Shown: positions 30,948-39,365 of the stretch, piece by piece
How the letters are laid out: each line of letters begins with the position of its first letter
How positions within the stretch are numbered: position 1 is the stretch's first letter
Virus record (IMG/VR): IMGVR_UViG_3300015374_000025
Span: 1 to 39,383 of that record
Direction: 5' to 3' (one strand)
DNA from: a virus
DNA length: 39,383 nucleotides
Notes under the pieces: model-generated
What the model was told of the DNA's origin: nothing
What the model saw: only the letters and a program-made list of their open reading frames with translations
The model's database searches: none
Translations under genes and position numbers: made by a program

Positions 30948-31354
30948 GCGTCGTCTCTTCCTTTCGTGATGAGCTCGGCGGTGATGTACCGCAGCTCCTG
31001 TCCGGAGTCGTCTGGCACGGCGTACGGGCCGCCGGTGATGGTGACCTTGGCGACGGGGTCGCCGTCAGGGGATGCCCACAGCAGCGCCGCTACTAGGCGG
31101 GCGAGGTCGTTGGCTTCCTGCTTCTCCGTCGACCACACCCGCACGCCGAGCCGAGGCGCCTCGCGAGCGGCGTCCAGTCGGCCGCCACCGTCGCGCCTGA
31201 CGATGACCATGCGGTCACGCCGGGGGTTCGGGACCTCGTTGCTGACGAACACGTCGTCGGCGTACGTCTCGTCCCGTGCTGCGAGGAGGGCACGGAGCGT
31301 ATCAGTGGCCCAGAGCTCGATGTCGTCGAAGATGACGACAGGCAGAAGGGTCAT
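30944..31354 (-). CDS. Tail terminator-like protein
   Basis: A 136-residue protein (MTLLPVVIFDDIELWATDTLRALLAARDETYADDVFVSNEVPNPRRDRMVIVRRDGGGRLDAAREAPRLGVRVWSTEKQEANDLARLVAALLW). It matches the small alpha/beta tail terminator proteins in position and pattern. It would close the tail tube next to the head. The start overlaps the gene before it by 4 bp. Confidence 0.7.
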   Translation of the reverse strand: MTLLPVVIFDDIELWATDTLRALLAARDETYADDVFVSNEVPNPRRDRMVIVRRDGGGRLDAAREAPRLGVRVWSTEKQEANDLARLVAALLWASPDGDPVAKVTITGGPYAVPDDSGQELRYITAELITKGRDDA

Positions 31355-31632
31355 GAGCCGGCCGCCGCATCCAGTGCCCGGGCCAGGATGCCGTACCGGG
31401 CCTCGAGGATGTGGCCCTTCCAGTCGCCGGAGACTACACGGACGACCGCCCGGTCGGTGGTGTGCTGCTCGATGTGCAGGCCCTCCTCGTAGGCGCCTGT
31501 GTCGTCGTGGGGGTCGGCCTTGGCAGCGGCGAGGATCCGCTGCGCCTTGACGGTGCAAAGCGCGCGCACCTCACCGCTGTTGAGCAGCTCCTTCATGCCG
31601 GCGCCACTCAGGGCAACCTTCGCCCGAGCCAT
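31351..31632 (-). CDS. HK97 gp10-like head-tail connector
   Basis: A 93-residue protein, helical N terminus (LSGAGMKELLNSGEVRALCTVKAQRILAAAKADPHDDTGAYEEGLHI) and a beta-rich C terminus (AVVRVVSGDWKGHILEARYGILARAL). This is the usual small neck protein pattern of HK97-like phages. It overlaps the downstream gene by 4 bp. Confidence 0.7.
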   Translation of the reverse strand: MARAKVALSGAGMKELLNSGEVRALCTVKAQRILAAAKADPHDDTGAYEEGLHIEQHTTDRAVVRVVSGDWKGHILEARYGILARALDAAAGS

Positions 31633-31796
31633 CAGCGAAGGCCCTTGCGCAACGCGGCGCGGATGTCGCGCTCGCTCGGGGTCTTCACCTTGCCGCGGAC
31701 AACCTTCACGTCCACCACGACATTGCCGAGGTGCACCGCGGTCTTGCCGACACCGGCGATGATTGGAATCGTCATCGTCCCTGTTGCCTTGGCCAT
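31632..31796 (-). CDS. Short head-tail connector-region protein
   Basis: A 54-residue protein (MAKATGTMTIPIIAGVGKTAVHLGNVVVDVKVVRGKVKTPSERDIRAALRKGLR). Mixed beta/helix, basic C terminus. The function is unknown, but it lies between head closure and gp10-like genes with one- and few-base overlaps, so it is probably a minor neck component. Confidence 0.6.
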   Translation of the reverse strand: MAKATGTMTIPIIAGVGKTAVHLGNVVVDVKVVRGKVKTPSERDIRAALRKGLR

Positions 31797-32143
31797 CAGC
31801 CCTCCCCGACGTTTGCGAAGATTTCCATGCCGGGCTCGCCACCGGTGAACGGGTTGTGCGGAGTCGAAGGTCGCCCGACGATCGTGCACTCGAGCCCCCG
31901 TACGACCAAGCGATCAGTCGCAATCACGTCGTACTGTTCGTCGGGCCAGATCACGAAGTCAGTCACCACCGCCGTGCGGTTCGTGTCGTTGATCTCGCGC
32001 GTCTTGCTGTCATCGACGGCGCACCTGGGGATCACGAGCTCGACGACCTCGGACCAGTCCAGGCCCGTCATCTCTTGCGAGTAGGGATCCAGGATCGGCG
32101 TGGCTCGAAGCCGTGAGACCTCCTCGCCGTGCACGTGCCGCAT
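31796..32143 (-). CDS. Head closure protein (Gp9/Gp16-like)
   Basis: A 115-residue beta-rich protein (LDWSEVVELVIPRCAVDDSKTREINDTNRTAVVTDFVIWPDEQYDVIATDRLVVRGLECTIVGRPS...). This is the pattern of head closure proteins. It would seal the connector after packaging. The start meets the head-tail adaptor's stop at one base. Confidence 0.75.
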   Translation of the reverse strand: MRHVHGEEVSRLRATPILDPYSQEMTGLDWSEVVELVIPRCAVDDSKTREINDTNRTAVVTDFVIWPDEQYDVIATDRLVVRGLECTIVGRPSTPHNPFTGGEPGMEIFANVGEG

Positions 32144-32754
32144 CAGATGACCGCTCCGTCGGGGAAGCCCGAGTATGGAGCCGGCGCGGAAGGCACCCAG
32201 ACTGTCGGCACCTTCAGTCGGTACGACAGCGCGAACTTGTCGTCATCGGGAGCCAGCATCGTCTGCCCACCGATCGCCCACGTCGCGTAGGTTTCGGTGT
32301 CGGTGAACGGCCCCGTGGTGGTCGTCCCCTGGGTGATGCCGGCGCGAGCTTTCGGGCTGATGGACAGCACCTTGGCGGCGATCTCCGCGATGCAGAGCCG
32401 CACCAAGTCGGGAACCTCCTCGGCGCCGTGCGAGTAGGTGACCCTCACAAACCGATGAGACGAGAGGCAAGTCGTCAGCCACTGGCCGAAAAGCGTGTGC
32501 TCGATCGCGTTCCCGTCGTCGTCGGTCACCGAGTCGACCGACACGACGGGACGCTGCGGCAGGTAGACCTTGCCGCCATTGACCTTGAGCCGCACCAGCG
32601 ACGTGCCGGGCGTGAACTGCTGACCCGAGCGTCGACGGAACAGCTCAGAGGCCTTGTCGAGGATTGCCCCGACGCGAGCCTCCTCGTCGGAGGTCAGGTC
32701 ACGGCCGAGCGCCTCTGCGACGTCCGTAGAGCTCGCGAGCTGCACAACGGCCAT
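32143..32754 (-). CDS. Head-tail adaptor (HK97 gp6-like)
   Basis: A 203-residue protein. The N-terminal helices (STDVAEALGRDLTSDEEARVGAILDKASELFRRRSGQQFTPGTSLVRLKVNGGKVYLPQRPVVSVDSVTDDDGN) are the typical adaptor start. It links the portal to head closure. It is the first gene after the capsid gene. Confidence 0.82.
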   Translation of the reverse strand: MAVVQLASSTDVAEALGRDLTSDEEARVGAILDKASELFRRRSGQQFTPGTSLVRLKVNGGKVYLPQRPVVSVDSVTDDDGNAIEHTLFGQWLTTCLSSHRFVRVTYSHGAEEVPDLVRLCIAEIAAKVLSISPKARAGITQGTTTTGPFTDTETYATWAIGGQTMLAPDDDKFALSYRLKVPTVWVPSAPAPYSGFPDGAVI

Positions 32755-32784
32755 GACCTAACCTCCTTCGAGTTGGGAACTGCG

Positions 32785-34062
32785 TCAGACCGCGGTGACC
32801 GTGACCGACGGCGTGGTGCCACCAGTCAGGTTGTTGTCGGACAGAGCGAGGGTGACTCGCTCGTCCAACGTCACGGTCTTGGTGTTGCCGGGGAACGTGC
32901 CACCCGATGCCTCGGCTCCGGCGACGCCGGACACCTTGTTGATGGCGTCGGCGAGAGCCGCGTTGCTCGCGTTGTACGCGATCGCGTCGGTCTCGGTGCC
33001 GTCGACCAGCAGCGAGAAGGTGCCGCCCGTGGGCGTACCGGTGACTGCGACGGTGTAGGCCGCCGAGCCGTTGCCGCTGTCCGTGCCGCCCACCGGAACG
33101 AAGATGACCTTGATGCCGCGCACGAACTCGAACCGCGGATCGTCGCCGTCGAGGATGATTGCGCCGTCAGCGTCCGTCTCGGGGTCGGTCACGACTGTCG
33201 AGCCGGCGAACGAGTGGACGATCGACCGCGACTTGAGGTGATCGCTGTCGTAGTCCCACAGCTGCGTCAGGCCGATGCCGTTCTGGGCCGCCACGCCGCC
33301 GCCCTGGACACCCTGCGGCGGAACCGCGGGGGCGACACTGGCGATCGCGATCGCCGACTCGTGAACGAAGTACGACTCGTCCTCGTCGAGCGCGTCGACC
33401 TCCACCACGATGAAGCCCGAGAGCTTCGTGACGACGCCTTCGCGCACGGCCTCGGGGAGGCCGGAAGTGTCGACGTCGAGCAGCTTGCCGTGGTCGCGGA
33501 TCGCCTCGGCGACAGCGGAGCCGACCAGCCAGTAGCGGCCGCCCGTCGGGACGTGCGCGTCCTGGAACAGCTTGCGTGCACGCGAAGCGACCTTGCGGGG
33601 GTCGGACTGCTTCGCAGCGGCTGCTGTCGACTCGCCGGCGTTCGGGTTGAACGTGACCTCGAAGACGAAGTTCGCGGCGCCCAGGGCGTCGACGACCAGA
33701 TCCTCGTACCAGTCGATCAGCGCGTCGACCTGAGGCTTCTGCACGTCCGTGGCGTAGTCCTCGATGTCGAGGGTGTACTCCTCGGGCGACAGCTCGACGG
33801 CGCTGTAGGGGTGCTTGTTCAGCCGGATCTGGATCTTCGACTGCACGATGCGGTCGAAGACGATGGCGTTGTCGTTGCGCCATCCCTTGTCCCGGGCCCG
33901 GAGCACCGCGGGACGCTTGACGTTGATGACGTCGCCCTCGGAGCCCTTGAAGTCCGTGATGCCGTACCGGGTCTTGAACAGCCCGGCGGCCTTCTGTGTG
34001 CGGCGGAGGAGGGCCAGCGCAACTGCCGCCAGCTTCTCGCCCTTCGCGAAGATGTTCGCCAT
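32785..34062 (-). CDS. Major capsid protein with C-terminal extra domain
   Basis: A 425-residue protein. Residues ~1-335 look like the P22-type or HK97-type coat protein of actinophages: the spine-helix region LSPEEYTLDIEDYATDVQKPQVDALIDWYEDLVVDAL, the middle LVGSAVAEAIRDHG and a C-terminal P-domain-like region. The last ~90 residues (SAAYTVAVTGTPTGGTFSLLVDGTETDAIAYNASNAALADAINKVSGV...LTGGTTPSVTVTAV) resemble Ig-like decoration domains that stand outside the shell in some phages. Such a domain would replace a separate decoration protein, and none is seen here. Confidence 0.9.
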   Translation of the reverse strand: MANIFAKGEKLAAVALALLRRTQKAAGLFKTRYGITDFKGSEGDVINVKRPAVLRARDKGWRNDNAIVFDRIVQSKIQIRLNKHPYSAVELSPEEYTLDIEDYATDVQKPQVDALIDWYEDLVVDALGAANFVFEVTFNPNAGESTAAAAKQSDPRKVASRARKLFQDAHVPTGGRYWLVGSAVAEAIRDHGKLLDVDTSGLPEAVREGVVTKLSGFIVVEVDALDEDESYFVHESAIAIASVAPAVPPQGVQGGGVAAQNGIGLTQLWDYDSDHLKSRSIVHSFAGSTVVTDPETDADGAIILDGDDPRFEFVRGIKVIFVPVGGTDSGNGSAAYTVAVTGTPTGGTFSLLVDGTETDAIAYNASNAALADAINKVSGVAGAEASGGTFPGNTKTVTLDERVTLALSDNNLTGGTTPSVTVTAV

Positions 34063-34127
34063 CTTGATGATCTCCTTGTGAGTCGTGGGTTGAGCCGCTC
34101 CACTCGATGGCGAATGGTGCGGGGTTG

Positions 34128-34649
34128 CTACCGGCTGAGGACCTTCGCAGCGATCTCATCGGCCGACTTTTCGCCGTCACCGCCGACTGGTTCGCCCTGT
34201 TCGCCCTGCCCGTCCGCGGGCGGGGCTGCTGCTGCTGGCTTGACGCCGGCAGCGATGAGCTCGTCGGCGTGCGCCTCGAGCTCTTCCTTCGTGGAACCTC
34301 GGAGGAGGGACGGTGCTAGCTTCTTCGCAGCGCCGACCTCGTCACGGAGTTTCTTCGCAGCCTCAGCGGCGTCGGCTTCGGCCTTCGCCTTCTGGTCCGC
34401 TTCGTCGCGCTCCTTGAGTGCCTTTTCGGCCTTCTCCGCGCGCTCTCGCTCTCGCTCGACCTCGGACTTCGAGGACGCCTCGAGCTCGTCAAGGCGTTTC
34501 GCCTTGTCGGCGTTCTCCGTGGCGCGCTCCTCGTTCTTGCGGGAGAGCGCCTTCCACTTCTCAGCGTCGGCCTCGGCGGCCTTCAGCTTGGTTTCGAGCT
34601 CCTCGGCGCGCTTCTCAGCGGCCAGCTCGGCGTCGGTCTTCTCAGCCAT
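34128..34649 (-). CDS. Scaffolding protein
   Basis: A 173-residue protein with a long coiled coil (about residues 5-100, EKRAEELETKLKAAEADAEKWKALSRKNEERATENADKAKRLDELEASSK) and a disordered, acidic/Gly/Pro middle and a short helical end (SADEIAAKVLSR). This is the usual form of a capsid scaffold, which guides shell assembly and then leaves. Its ribosome site is GGGGAAG, and a paired palindrome stands before it. Confidence 0.85.
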   Translation of the reverse strand: MAEKTDAELAAEKRAEELETKLKAAEADAEKWKALSRKNEERATENADKAKRLDELEASSKSEVERERERAEKAEKALKERDEADQKAKAEADAAEAAKKLRDEVGAAKKLAPSLLRGSTKEELEAHADELIAAGVKPAAAAPPADGQGEQGEPVGGDGEKSADEIAAKVLSR

Positions 34650-34657
34650 GAAACTTC

Positions 34658-34691
34658 CCCGTTTCGGGTTTGGTGGTTGGTCCGTTTCGGA
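34658..34691. repeat. Paired palindrome CCCGAAACGGG upstream of scaffold gene
   Basis: CCCGTTTCGGG at 34658-34668 (plus strand) ends 9 bases before the scaffold ATG, and TCCGTTTCGGA is at 34681-34691, 23 bp apart start to start. On the minus strand the first copy runs straight into the ribosome site. The outer C/G pair of the second copy is replaced by T/A, which keeps the pairing. Confidence 0.7.
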
Positions 34692-34720
34692 CAACCCCGC
34701 CTCGTGCTGAGGCGGGAAAT

Positions 34721-35521
34721 CTATGCGGCCAGATCGTCGGGGCCGGTGAACTTCTGATCACGCCAGGTCAGCGTCGGGCCGTACTCGCCGTGTTCGCGCG
34801 TGACGATCATTTGCCGGTAGTCGGGTGCTCTGCCGCCTGAATCGGAGGCGCCGCCGAACTTCTCAACCTGCTCGTGCGTGTCTCGGAGTAGATCGAGGTC
34901 GAGGGTCTGTTCCTCGGCCCCGTCCTCGAGCTCTTTGACTCCGCAGTTGCAGCCCGGGTGAATGGGCATCAGGTCACCGGACCGGTAGCGCTGGGTCGAA
35001 GCGATGACGCACAGCGCACAGTTCTTGAGACCCGTTAGCACGCGCCCGTAGAACTGGGCGCCTGTCGCAGAGTACGAAGCGGACGCCTGCCTGACCTTCG
35101 CCATCTGCAGATCCATCATGACCAGGTCGCCCAGTCGCGACGCTCCCGCAGCCAGTGCGACATCGAACGTCTTGCCCTTGCTGAGCTCGCGATAGAGCGT
35201 CTTCGCGGGACGGCGATAGACCTCGATGGCCGGGACGCCCCTGCCTCGCGTCACCTCAGGATTCACGGGGACCGGCATGATCCGCTCACCTCGACGAACT
35301 GAGGCGGCAGATGCGATGTAGGCCGATGTCAGGTTGGCGATCTGCAGCTGGCCCGCCTGCACCTTCGGCGCGATCTGCGCAACGATCCGGTCCACGTCGG
35401 AATCGTGATAGGAGCTAGATCCGGACCAGACCAGGTCGGCGTACATCTGCACCCGCGCCCTGACAAGCGCGACGGCCGAGTCGTAGCCGACCAGCACCTG
35501 CTCGGCAGTTGCGGTGGCCAC
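34721..35521 (-). CDS. MuF-like minor head protein
   Basis: A 266-residue protein. The central region (LVMMDLQMAKVRQASASYSATGAQFYGRVLTGLKNCALCVIASTQRYRSGDLMPIHPGCNCGVKEL) has the Cys and HxxCxC ligands of the phage Mu F / SPP1 gp7-like head morphogenesis domain. It sits on the portal and is ejected or aids DNA entry in relatives. It is next to portal with a 3-base gap. Confidence 0.82.
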   Translation of the reverse strand: MATATAEQVLVGYDSAVALVRARVQMYADLVWSGSSSYHDSDVDRIVAQIAPKVQAGQLQIANLTSAYIASAASVRRGERIMPVPVNPEVTRGRGVPAIEVYRRPAKTLYRELSKGKTFDVALAAGASRLGDLVMMDLQMAKVRQASASYSATGAQFYGRVLTGLKNCALCVIASTQRYRSGDLMPIHPGCNCGVKELEDGAEEQTLDLDLLRDTHEQVEKFGGASDSGGRAPDYRQMIVTREHGEYGPTLTWRDQKFTGPDDLAA

Positions 35522-35524
35522 GAG

Positions 35525-36901
35525 CTACGCCACCGGCACGGGCAAAGGTGCCGCTGGCGCGGCCTGCGCCACGAGGATCGCAGCCTCGAGCTGCTCAGCG
35601 GCACGGTCGATGTCGTCCTGCGCGATCTGGTCCGGCGTCATGCCGAGAATGTCACGGCGGATCGTGGTCTGCGCGAGACCGGCGGCCTTGGCCTGGGCGG
35701 CAGCGGCGTACCGCTCCGTCAGACTCACATGCTCCGGCGGCTGGAAGCCGACCTCGACGGTCGCCCCACCTAGGTCGACATTCTCGGCCTGAAGGGCATG
35801 GACGAACACCAGCGCCAGGCTCGCCTCAAGGCGGTCGATCTCGTCCTTGGCCATCAGGATCTGAGCTTCCTTGGCATTCGCTGCGCCCTCGGCCGATTGG
35901 TTCTCGCCCTCCGGCACGAATACCGAGATGGCGGTCTTCGTCGCCGCGGCGAAGTCCCTGGCATCGGTCTTCTCGCCCTCGAGCATCGGCCGAATGTCCG
36001 TCTGCTGGGACTCCCAGATGTCGATGCCCTCGGGAAGGTCCCACAGGGCGCCAGGCGCCGGCTCGAACACCTTCGCGTAGTCGATGTCGTTGTCGTCCTC
36101 GTCCTTGCGCTCGAGGCCGGCGCTGCCCTTCTCGGTCTTCAGCGCGCGCTGACGGAACGCCTGCATCGCTGTAGTGACGAGCCGCTGCAGCTTGCCCTCG
36201 TTGATTCGGTCGATGACGTCCAGGTGAGGCTCGATCAGCCCTTCACCGTCCTTGCGCTCCAGGATCGCGATAGGCGGCGCGCCCTCGTACAGCTCGGGTT
36301 CGCCATCGGACGCCCAGCCGCCGTCGGCAGTCGTGTAATCGCTGCCGTATTCGTTCGTCGAGGAGCGTGAGAACTTCTGCCGTTGGCCCGCGACCCATAC
36401 GAGCGCATAGTCCTTCTTCGCGATCCGGTCGCGCCAGATCTTGATCCCGGCCAGGGCCTTCCACGGCCGCATCGGGTCGGGGGCTGCGTAGAACTGCTCA
36501 GGGCGCTCACGAGTCACTACCGACGTCCCGTCGGGAGCGATCCCGGTCACCATGTAGCCCTTGCCGGTGTCCAGGTAGTCGATGATCGCGTCGGCGAACT
36601 GGACGCTGAGGCGGTTGTCACGCCAGATCCGGCGGGCCGTCACCGCGGCGTCACTCGTCGTCGAGTCACCTACGCGCACCGCGTTCGGCTTGATCCGCAT
36701 CGCGAGGGAGTCGCGCGCCAGGCCACCGAAGTTGGTGCGGGCCTTCTTCTGGAACGCCTGCCACGACGCCTTCACGTTCTTGCCCATTTCGGGCAAGGGC
36801 GCATTGCCGTTGTTGTAGTTCCTGAGCTTGTGGATCCGCGGGAACTCTTGGTCGAGGCGCTTGGCGAGGATGGGCAGCCACTCTTCGGGCGTAGTAGGCA
36901 C
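35525..36901 (-). CDS. Portal protein
   Basis: A 458-residue protein of the SPP1 Gp6-like portal group (WLPILAKRLDQEFPRIHKLRNYNNGNAPLPEMGKNVKASWQAFQKKARTNFGGLARDSLAMRIKPNAVRVG...; ADAIIDYLDTGKGYMVTG...; YERVI and LEASLALVFVHAL helix region). It forms the dodecameric ring through which DNA enters. The start is a GTG at 36901, preceded by AGGTGG. The ORF could be extended upstream, but that would overlap TerL's end. Confidence 0.85.
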   Translation of the reverse strand: MPTTPEEWLPILAKRLDQEFPRIHKLRNYNNGNAPLPEMGKNVKASWQAFQKKARTNFGGLARDSLAMRIKPNAVRVGDSTTSDAAVTARRIWRDNRLSVQFADAIIDYLDTGKGYMVTGIAPDGTSVVTRERPEQFYAAPDPMRPWKALAGIKIWRDRIAKKDYALVWVAGQRQKFSRSSTNEYGSDYTTADGGWASDGEPELYEGAPPIAILERKDGEGLIEPHLDVIDRINEGKLQRLVTTAMQAFRQRALKTEKGSAGLERKDEDDNDIDYAKVFEPAPGALWDLPEGIDIWESQQTDIRPMLEGEKTDARDFAAATKTAISVFVPEGENQSAEGAANAKEAQILMAKDEIDRLEASLALVFVHALQAENVDLGGATVEVGFQPPEHVSLTERYAAAAQAKAAGLAQTTIRRDILGMTPDQIAQDDIDRAAEQLEAAILVAQAAPAAPLPVPVA

Positions 36902-36915
36902 CGGTCGACCACCTC

Positions 36916-38604
36916 TCAGTAGAGTCTGCGCGGCACCTTCTTGGCACGCCGGCGGGGTTTCGCGTTGGTCTTGATCGCCTCGAGATAGGCGGTCCACGAC
37001 AGGACAGAAGCCATCGCGAAGTCGAACTTCAGGTCGTCGCGGCCGTCCTGCTTCTGCAGGACCCACAGCGGCTGACCCTCGTCATCGCGGATCTTCAGGT
37101 TCTTGCGGCCCGCCTGGCCGATGTGGCGCAGCAGGTCTTCGCGCTGCTCATCGGTCCCGCCGTACGAGATCGTTGAGCCGTCGATCGCCTCGACGTAGGA
37201 CCGAAGCGTGTAGGCCATGAGCTTCGGCCGGGCCGTCCACCACTCCTCGACCTGGTCTGGGTACTTCACGGCCCAGTCGCCCATTGGCTCGATCCAGTGA
37301 GGCGGATCGCCGAAGAGCTTCCAGACGTCGAACCGGACCATGATGTCGTCGAGCGCCTCGGAGGCCTCGAGCGGATCAATCTCCCACTCGTCAACGTCCT
37401 TCGGCCGTTCCCACCCGGCTAGCAGCTGCTGCATGCCGGTGCGGATGTCGGTGGCGACGAACCCAGTGGAGTCCTTGAACCGCGCCCCGTCGAACCCGAG
37501 GGTAATGAACGCGCCGTCCGGGATCTGCTCGTCCTGCTTCTCGAGCGCCTTGACCTTCAGGAAGTCGAACGCGACGGAGCCGGATCGGCGCCACCGGTTC
37601 ATCCAGACGCGCTCCAGGTACGCGTGGTCAGCGGTCGGCCGGTCCCAGCGAGATGCGATGTCCTCGAACTGGCCGGGCCCGAACTCGCCTGTTGGTCCGG
37701 TGGCGTCCGCGACAGCCTTGACGCGGTTCTCGAACGCCTGCTCTTTCGTGACCTCGGGTCGGTGCTTCGTCGCCGGCGACGCGACGAGATCGACATGCTC
37801 GTCGCCCGCCCACCGAGAGAAGAAGAATAGCTTCGGGTTGGCTACCTCGCCGCGGTCGATCGACTCGGCCTCGGATCGAAGATCCTCCTGGACCGAGTTC
37901 TGGCCGGGCTGCCCAGCCGTCGACGTGTAGAGCGCCCACGGCTCCTCGAGCGGCCGCTTGGGGAGGTTCGCGTCCATCGTCGTGTGCGTCTCTTTGTGAG
38001 ACGGCAGGATAAGGCGGTGCGGCTCGTCGAAGTGCTGGAACGTGGTCAGCGCACCGTCGCGAGCACCAGGCGCATTCGCCATGGCCTGTGCCTTGCCGTC
38101 GGCTGAACCCGACGGGCCCTTCCGCAGGATCCTGTCGAGCGACGCGTCGAACAACGATGAGTCCGGGCCTTCCTCGACCACGTATTTCAGGACGCTGTAT
38201 GCAAGGTCAGACGCCTGGCCCTCGGTGACGGCCAGCATCGGGATGTACGGGAACTTCACCGGCCTGCCGACCGGACTGCCGTCGGCGTCGAACCCGTCGC
38301 CCCGCACGGGCGCCTCAGGGTGCAGCTCGACGTACGCGATCCACGCCGCGAACTCGGTCTTCGCCAGGCCCTTGCGCACCTCGATCCCGCCGCGCTGGAA
38401 CCGGCGCCGGCTCGCCAGGCGATGCCCTTGGGGGTTGACCTCGTACAGCCGATACAAGATGCCGCGCTGCTCAGCGGTCAGGCGTGCAGGACGACCCGCC
38501 AGTGAGCCGGGCCCGAAGACGGCACGTTCCTCAATGAACTCCGCGATCGCCGGGCCGAGCGTCGGATACGCCAGGTCAAGCTCCGGGACGACGAGTGTCG
38601 ACAC
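36916..38604 (-). CDS. terL: Terminase large subunit
   Basis: A 562-residue protein. The ATPase part has a deviant Walker A (EVRKGLAKTEF) and Walker B with catalytic Glu (TTFQHFDEPHR). The nuclease half has LGFDGARFKDSTGFVATD (first Asp), a mid Asp region (DDIMVRFDVWKLFGDPPHW) and a last Asp (DDLKFDFAMASVLSW). It packages the genome and cuts it. The Walker A deviation is common in actinophages. Confidence 0.93.
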   Translation of the reverse strand: MSTLVVPELDLAYPTLGPAIAEFIEERAVFGPGSLAGRPARLTAEQRGILYRLYEVNPQGHRLASRRRFQRGGIEVRKGLAKTEFAAWIAYVELHPEAPVRGDGFDADGSPVGRPVKFPYIPMLAVTEGQASDLAYSVLKYVVEEGPDSSLFDASLDRILRKGPSGSADGKAQAMANAPGARDGALTTFQHFDEPHRLILPSHKETHTTMDANLPKRPLEEPWALYTSTAGQPGQNSVQEDLRSEAESIDRGEVANPKLFFFSRWAGDEHVDLVASPATKHRPEVTKEQAFENRVKAVADATGPTGEFGPGQFEDIASRWDRPTADHAYLERVWMNRWRRSGSVAFDFLKVKALEKQDEQIPDGAFITLGFDGARFKDSTGFVATDIRTGMQQLLAGWERPKDVDEWEIDPLEASEALDDIMVRFDVWKLFGDPPHWIEPMGDWAVKYPDQVEEWWTARPKLMAYTLRSYVEAIDGSTISYGGTDEQREDLLRHIGQAGRKNLKIRDDEGQPLWVLQKQDGRDDLKFDFAMASVLSWTAYLEAIKTNAKPRRRAKKVPRRLY

Positions 38605-38610
38605 CGCCGG

Positions 38611-39096
38611 CTACTTGACGAGCTCGAGGCGAGGATCGTTGCCCGTCGGCTTGTTGGTCCGGCGACGCTTCTTCGGCGCTCCGTGATCCTGACCTTTGGC
38701 GGCGGCAGCTGCAGCCGCGGCGGCCTCTGCGGCCGGATCGTTCGGGGATCGAAATTCCCACTCGAGCCGACGACGATCGTAGGGCGTGAGTCCGAGAGCA
38801 GCGCGGTGCTGTCGGAACTCGGCGGCCGCCTCCTTCCGCGCCGTCGCGGTGGTCGCGGTCCAGAAGTCATTCAGCAGCATCGCGGTCACCACGACATTCG
38901 CGCGGTCAGAGGCGTGCCATTCGTTCGACATCGGTGCTGACCAGACGCCCTTCCACCACATCCGAACCTGTGCGTGCCACTTGACGCCGGAGGGCATTGC
39001 CGGCACCGGGTACTTCTTGGTCAGGTCGAGCTTGGCGGCGCCGGCGGCCCGGTTGGCCCGGGCCCTGGTGCTGGCTGGCTTCTTGGGCTGCGGCAT
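38611..39096 (-). CDS. terS: Terminase small subunit
   Basis: A 161-residue protein. The pattern (KYPVPAMPSGVKWHAQVRMWWKGVWSAPMSNEWHASDRANVVVTAMLLNDFWTA) and place just before TerL fit TerS. The C terminus is Ala-rich and basic (KKRRRTNKPTG). It would recognise the pac or cos site. The ribosome site is GGGAGG, and its first GGG is the end of a palindromic repeat. Confidence 0.82.
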   Translation of the reverse strand: MPQPKKPASTRARANRAAGAAKLDLTKKYPVPAMPSGVKWHAQVRMWWKGVWSAPMSNEWHASDRANVVVTAMLLNDFWTATTATARKEAAAEFRQHRAALGLTPYDRRRLEWEFRSPNDPAAEAAAAAAAAAKGQDHGAPKKRRRTNKPTGNDPRLELVK

Positions 39097-39106
39097 CGGA
39101 CGTCCT

Positions 39107-39140
39107 CCCGTTTCGGGATCGCGCCGCGGCCCGTTTCGGG
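39107..39140. repeat. Paired palindrome CCCGAAACGGG upstream of TerS
   Basis: CCCGTTTCGGG (plus strand) occurs at 39107-39117 and 39130-39140, again 23 bp apart start to start. The first copy is 10 bases before the TerS ATG and overlaps its ribosome site. This layout is the same as at the scaffold gene. Confidence 0.7.
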
Positions 39141-39158
39141 AAGCGGCGGTCGTGCTGA

Positions 39159-39314
39159 TCAGTCTCGATCTGGGAGGTCGAGCTCTGCTGGAATTTGGGG
39201 AGGAGGGGCAAAACCGACCACGTAGCCGGTCTGGTCCTCGACGTGCTGGGCATCGGCCTCGCCGACGGTCAGCTCGAGCGCGACCCTGCCGAGGATGGAC
39301 AGCTTGATGCGCAT
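39159..39314 (-). CDS. Small protein before TerS
   Basis: A 51-residue protein (MRIKLSILGRVALELTVGEADAQHVEDQTGYVVGFAPPPQIPAELDLPDRD) with a strong GGGAGG ribosome site. It looks like a small beta-hairpin and disordered tail. Similar short proteins lie before terminase in some actinophages. The function is unknown. Confidence 0.6.
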   Translation of the reverse strand: MRIKLSILGRVALELTVGEADAQHVEDQTGYVVGFAPPPQIPAELDLPDRD

Positions 39315-39365
39315 GCGATCGACCCTCCCGGGAACCGTAGGCAGGAAAATCTGCAGCACCTTCCG

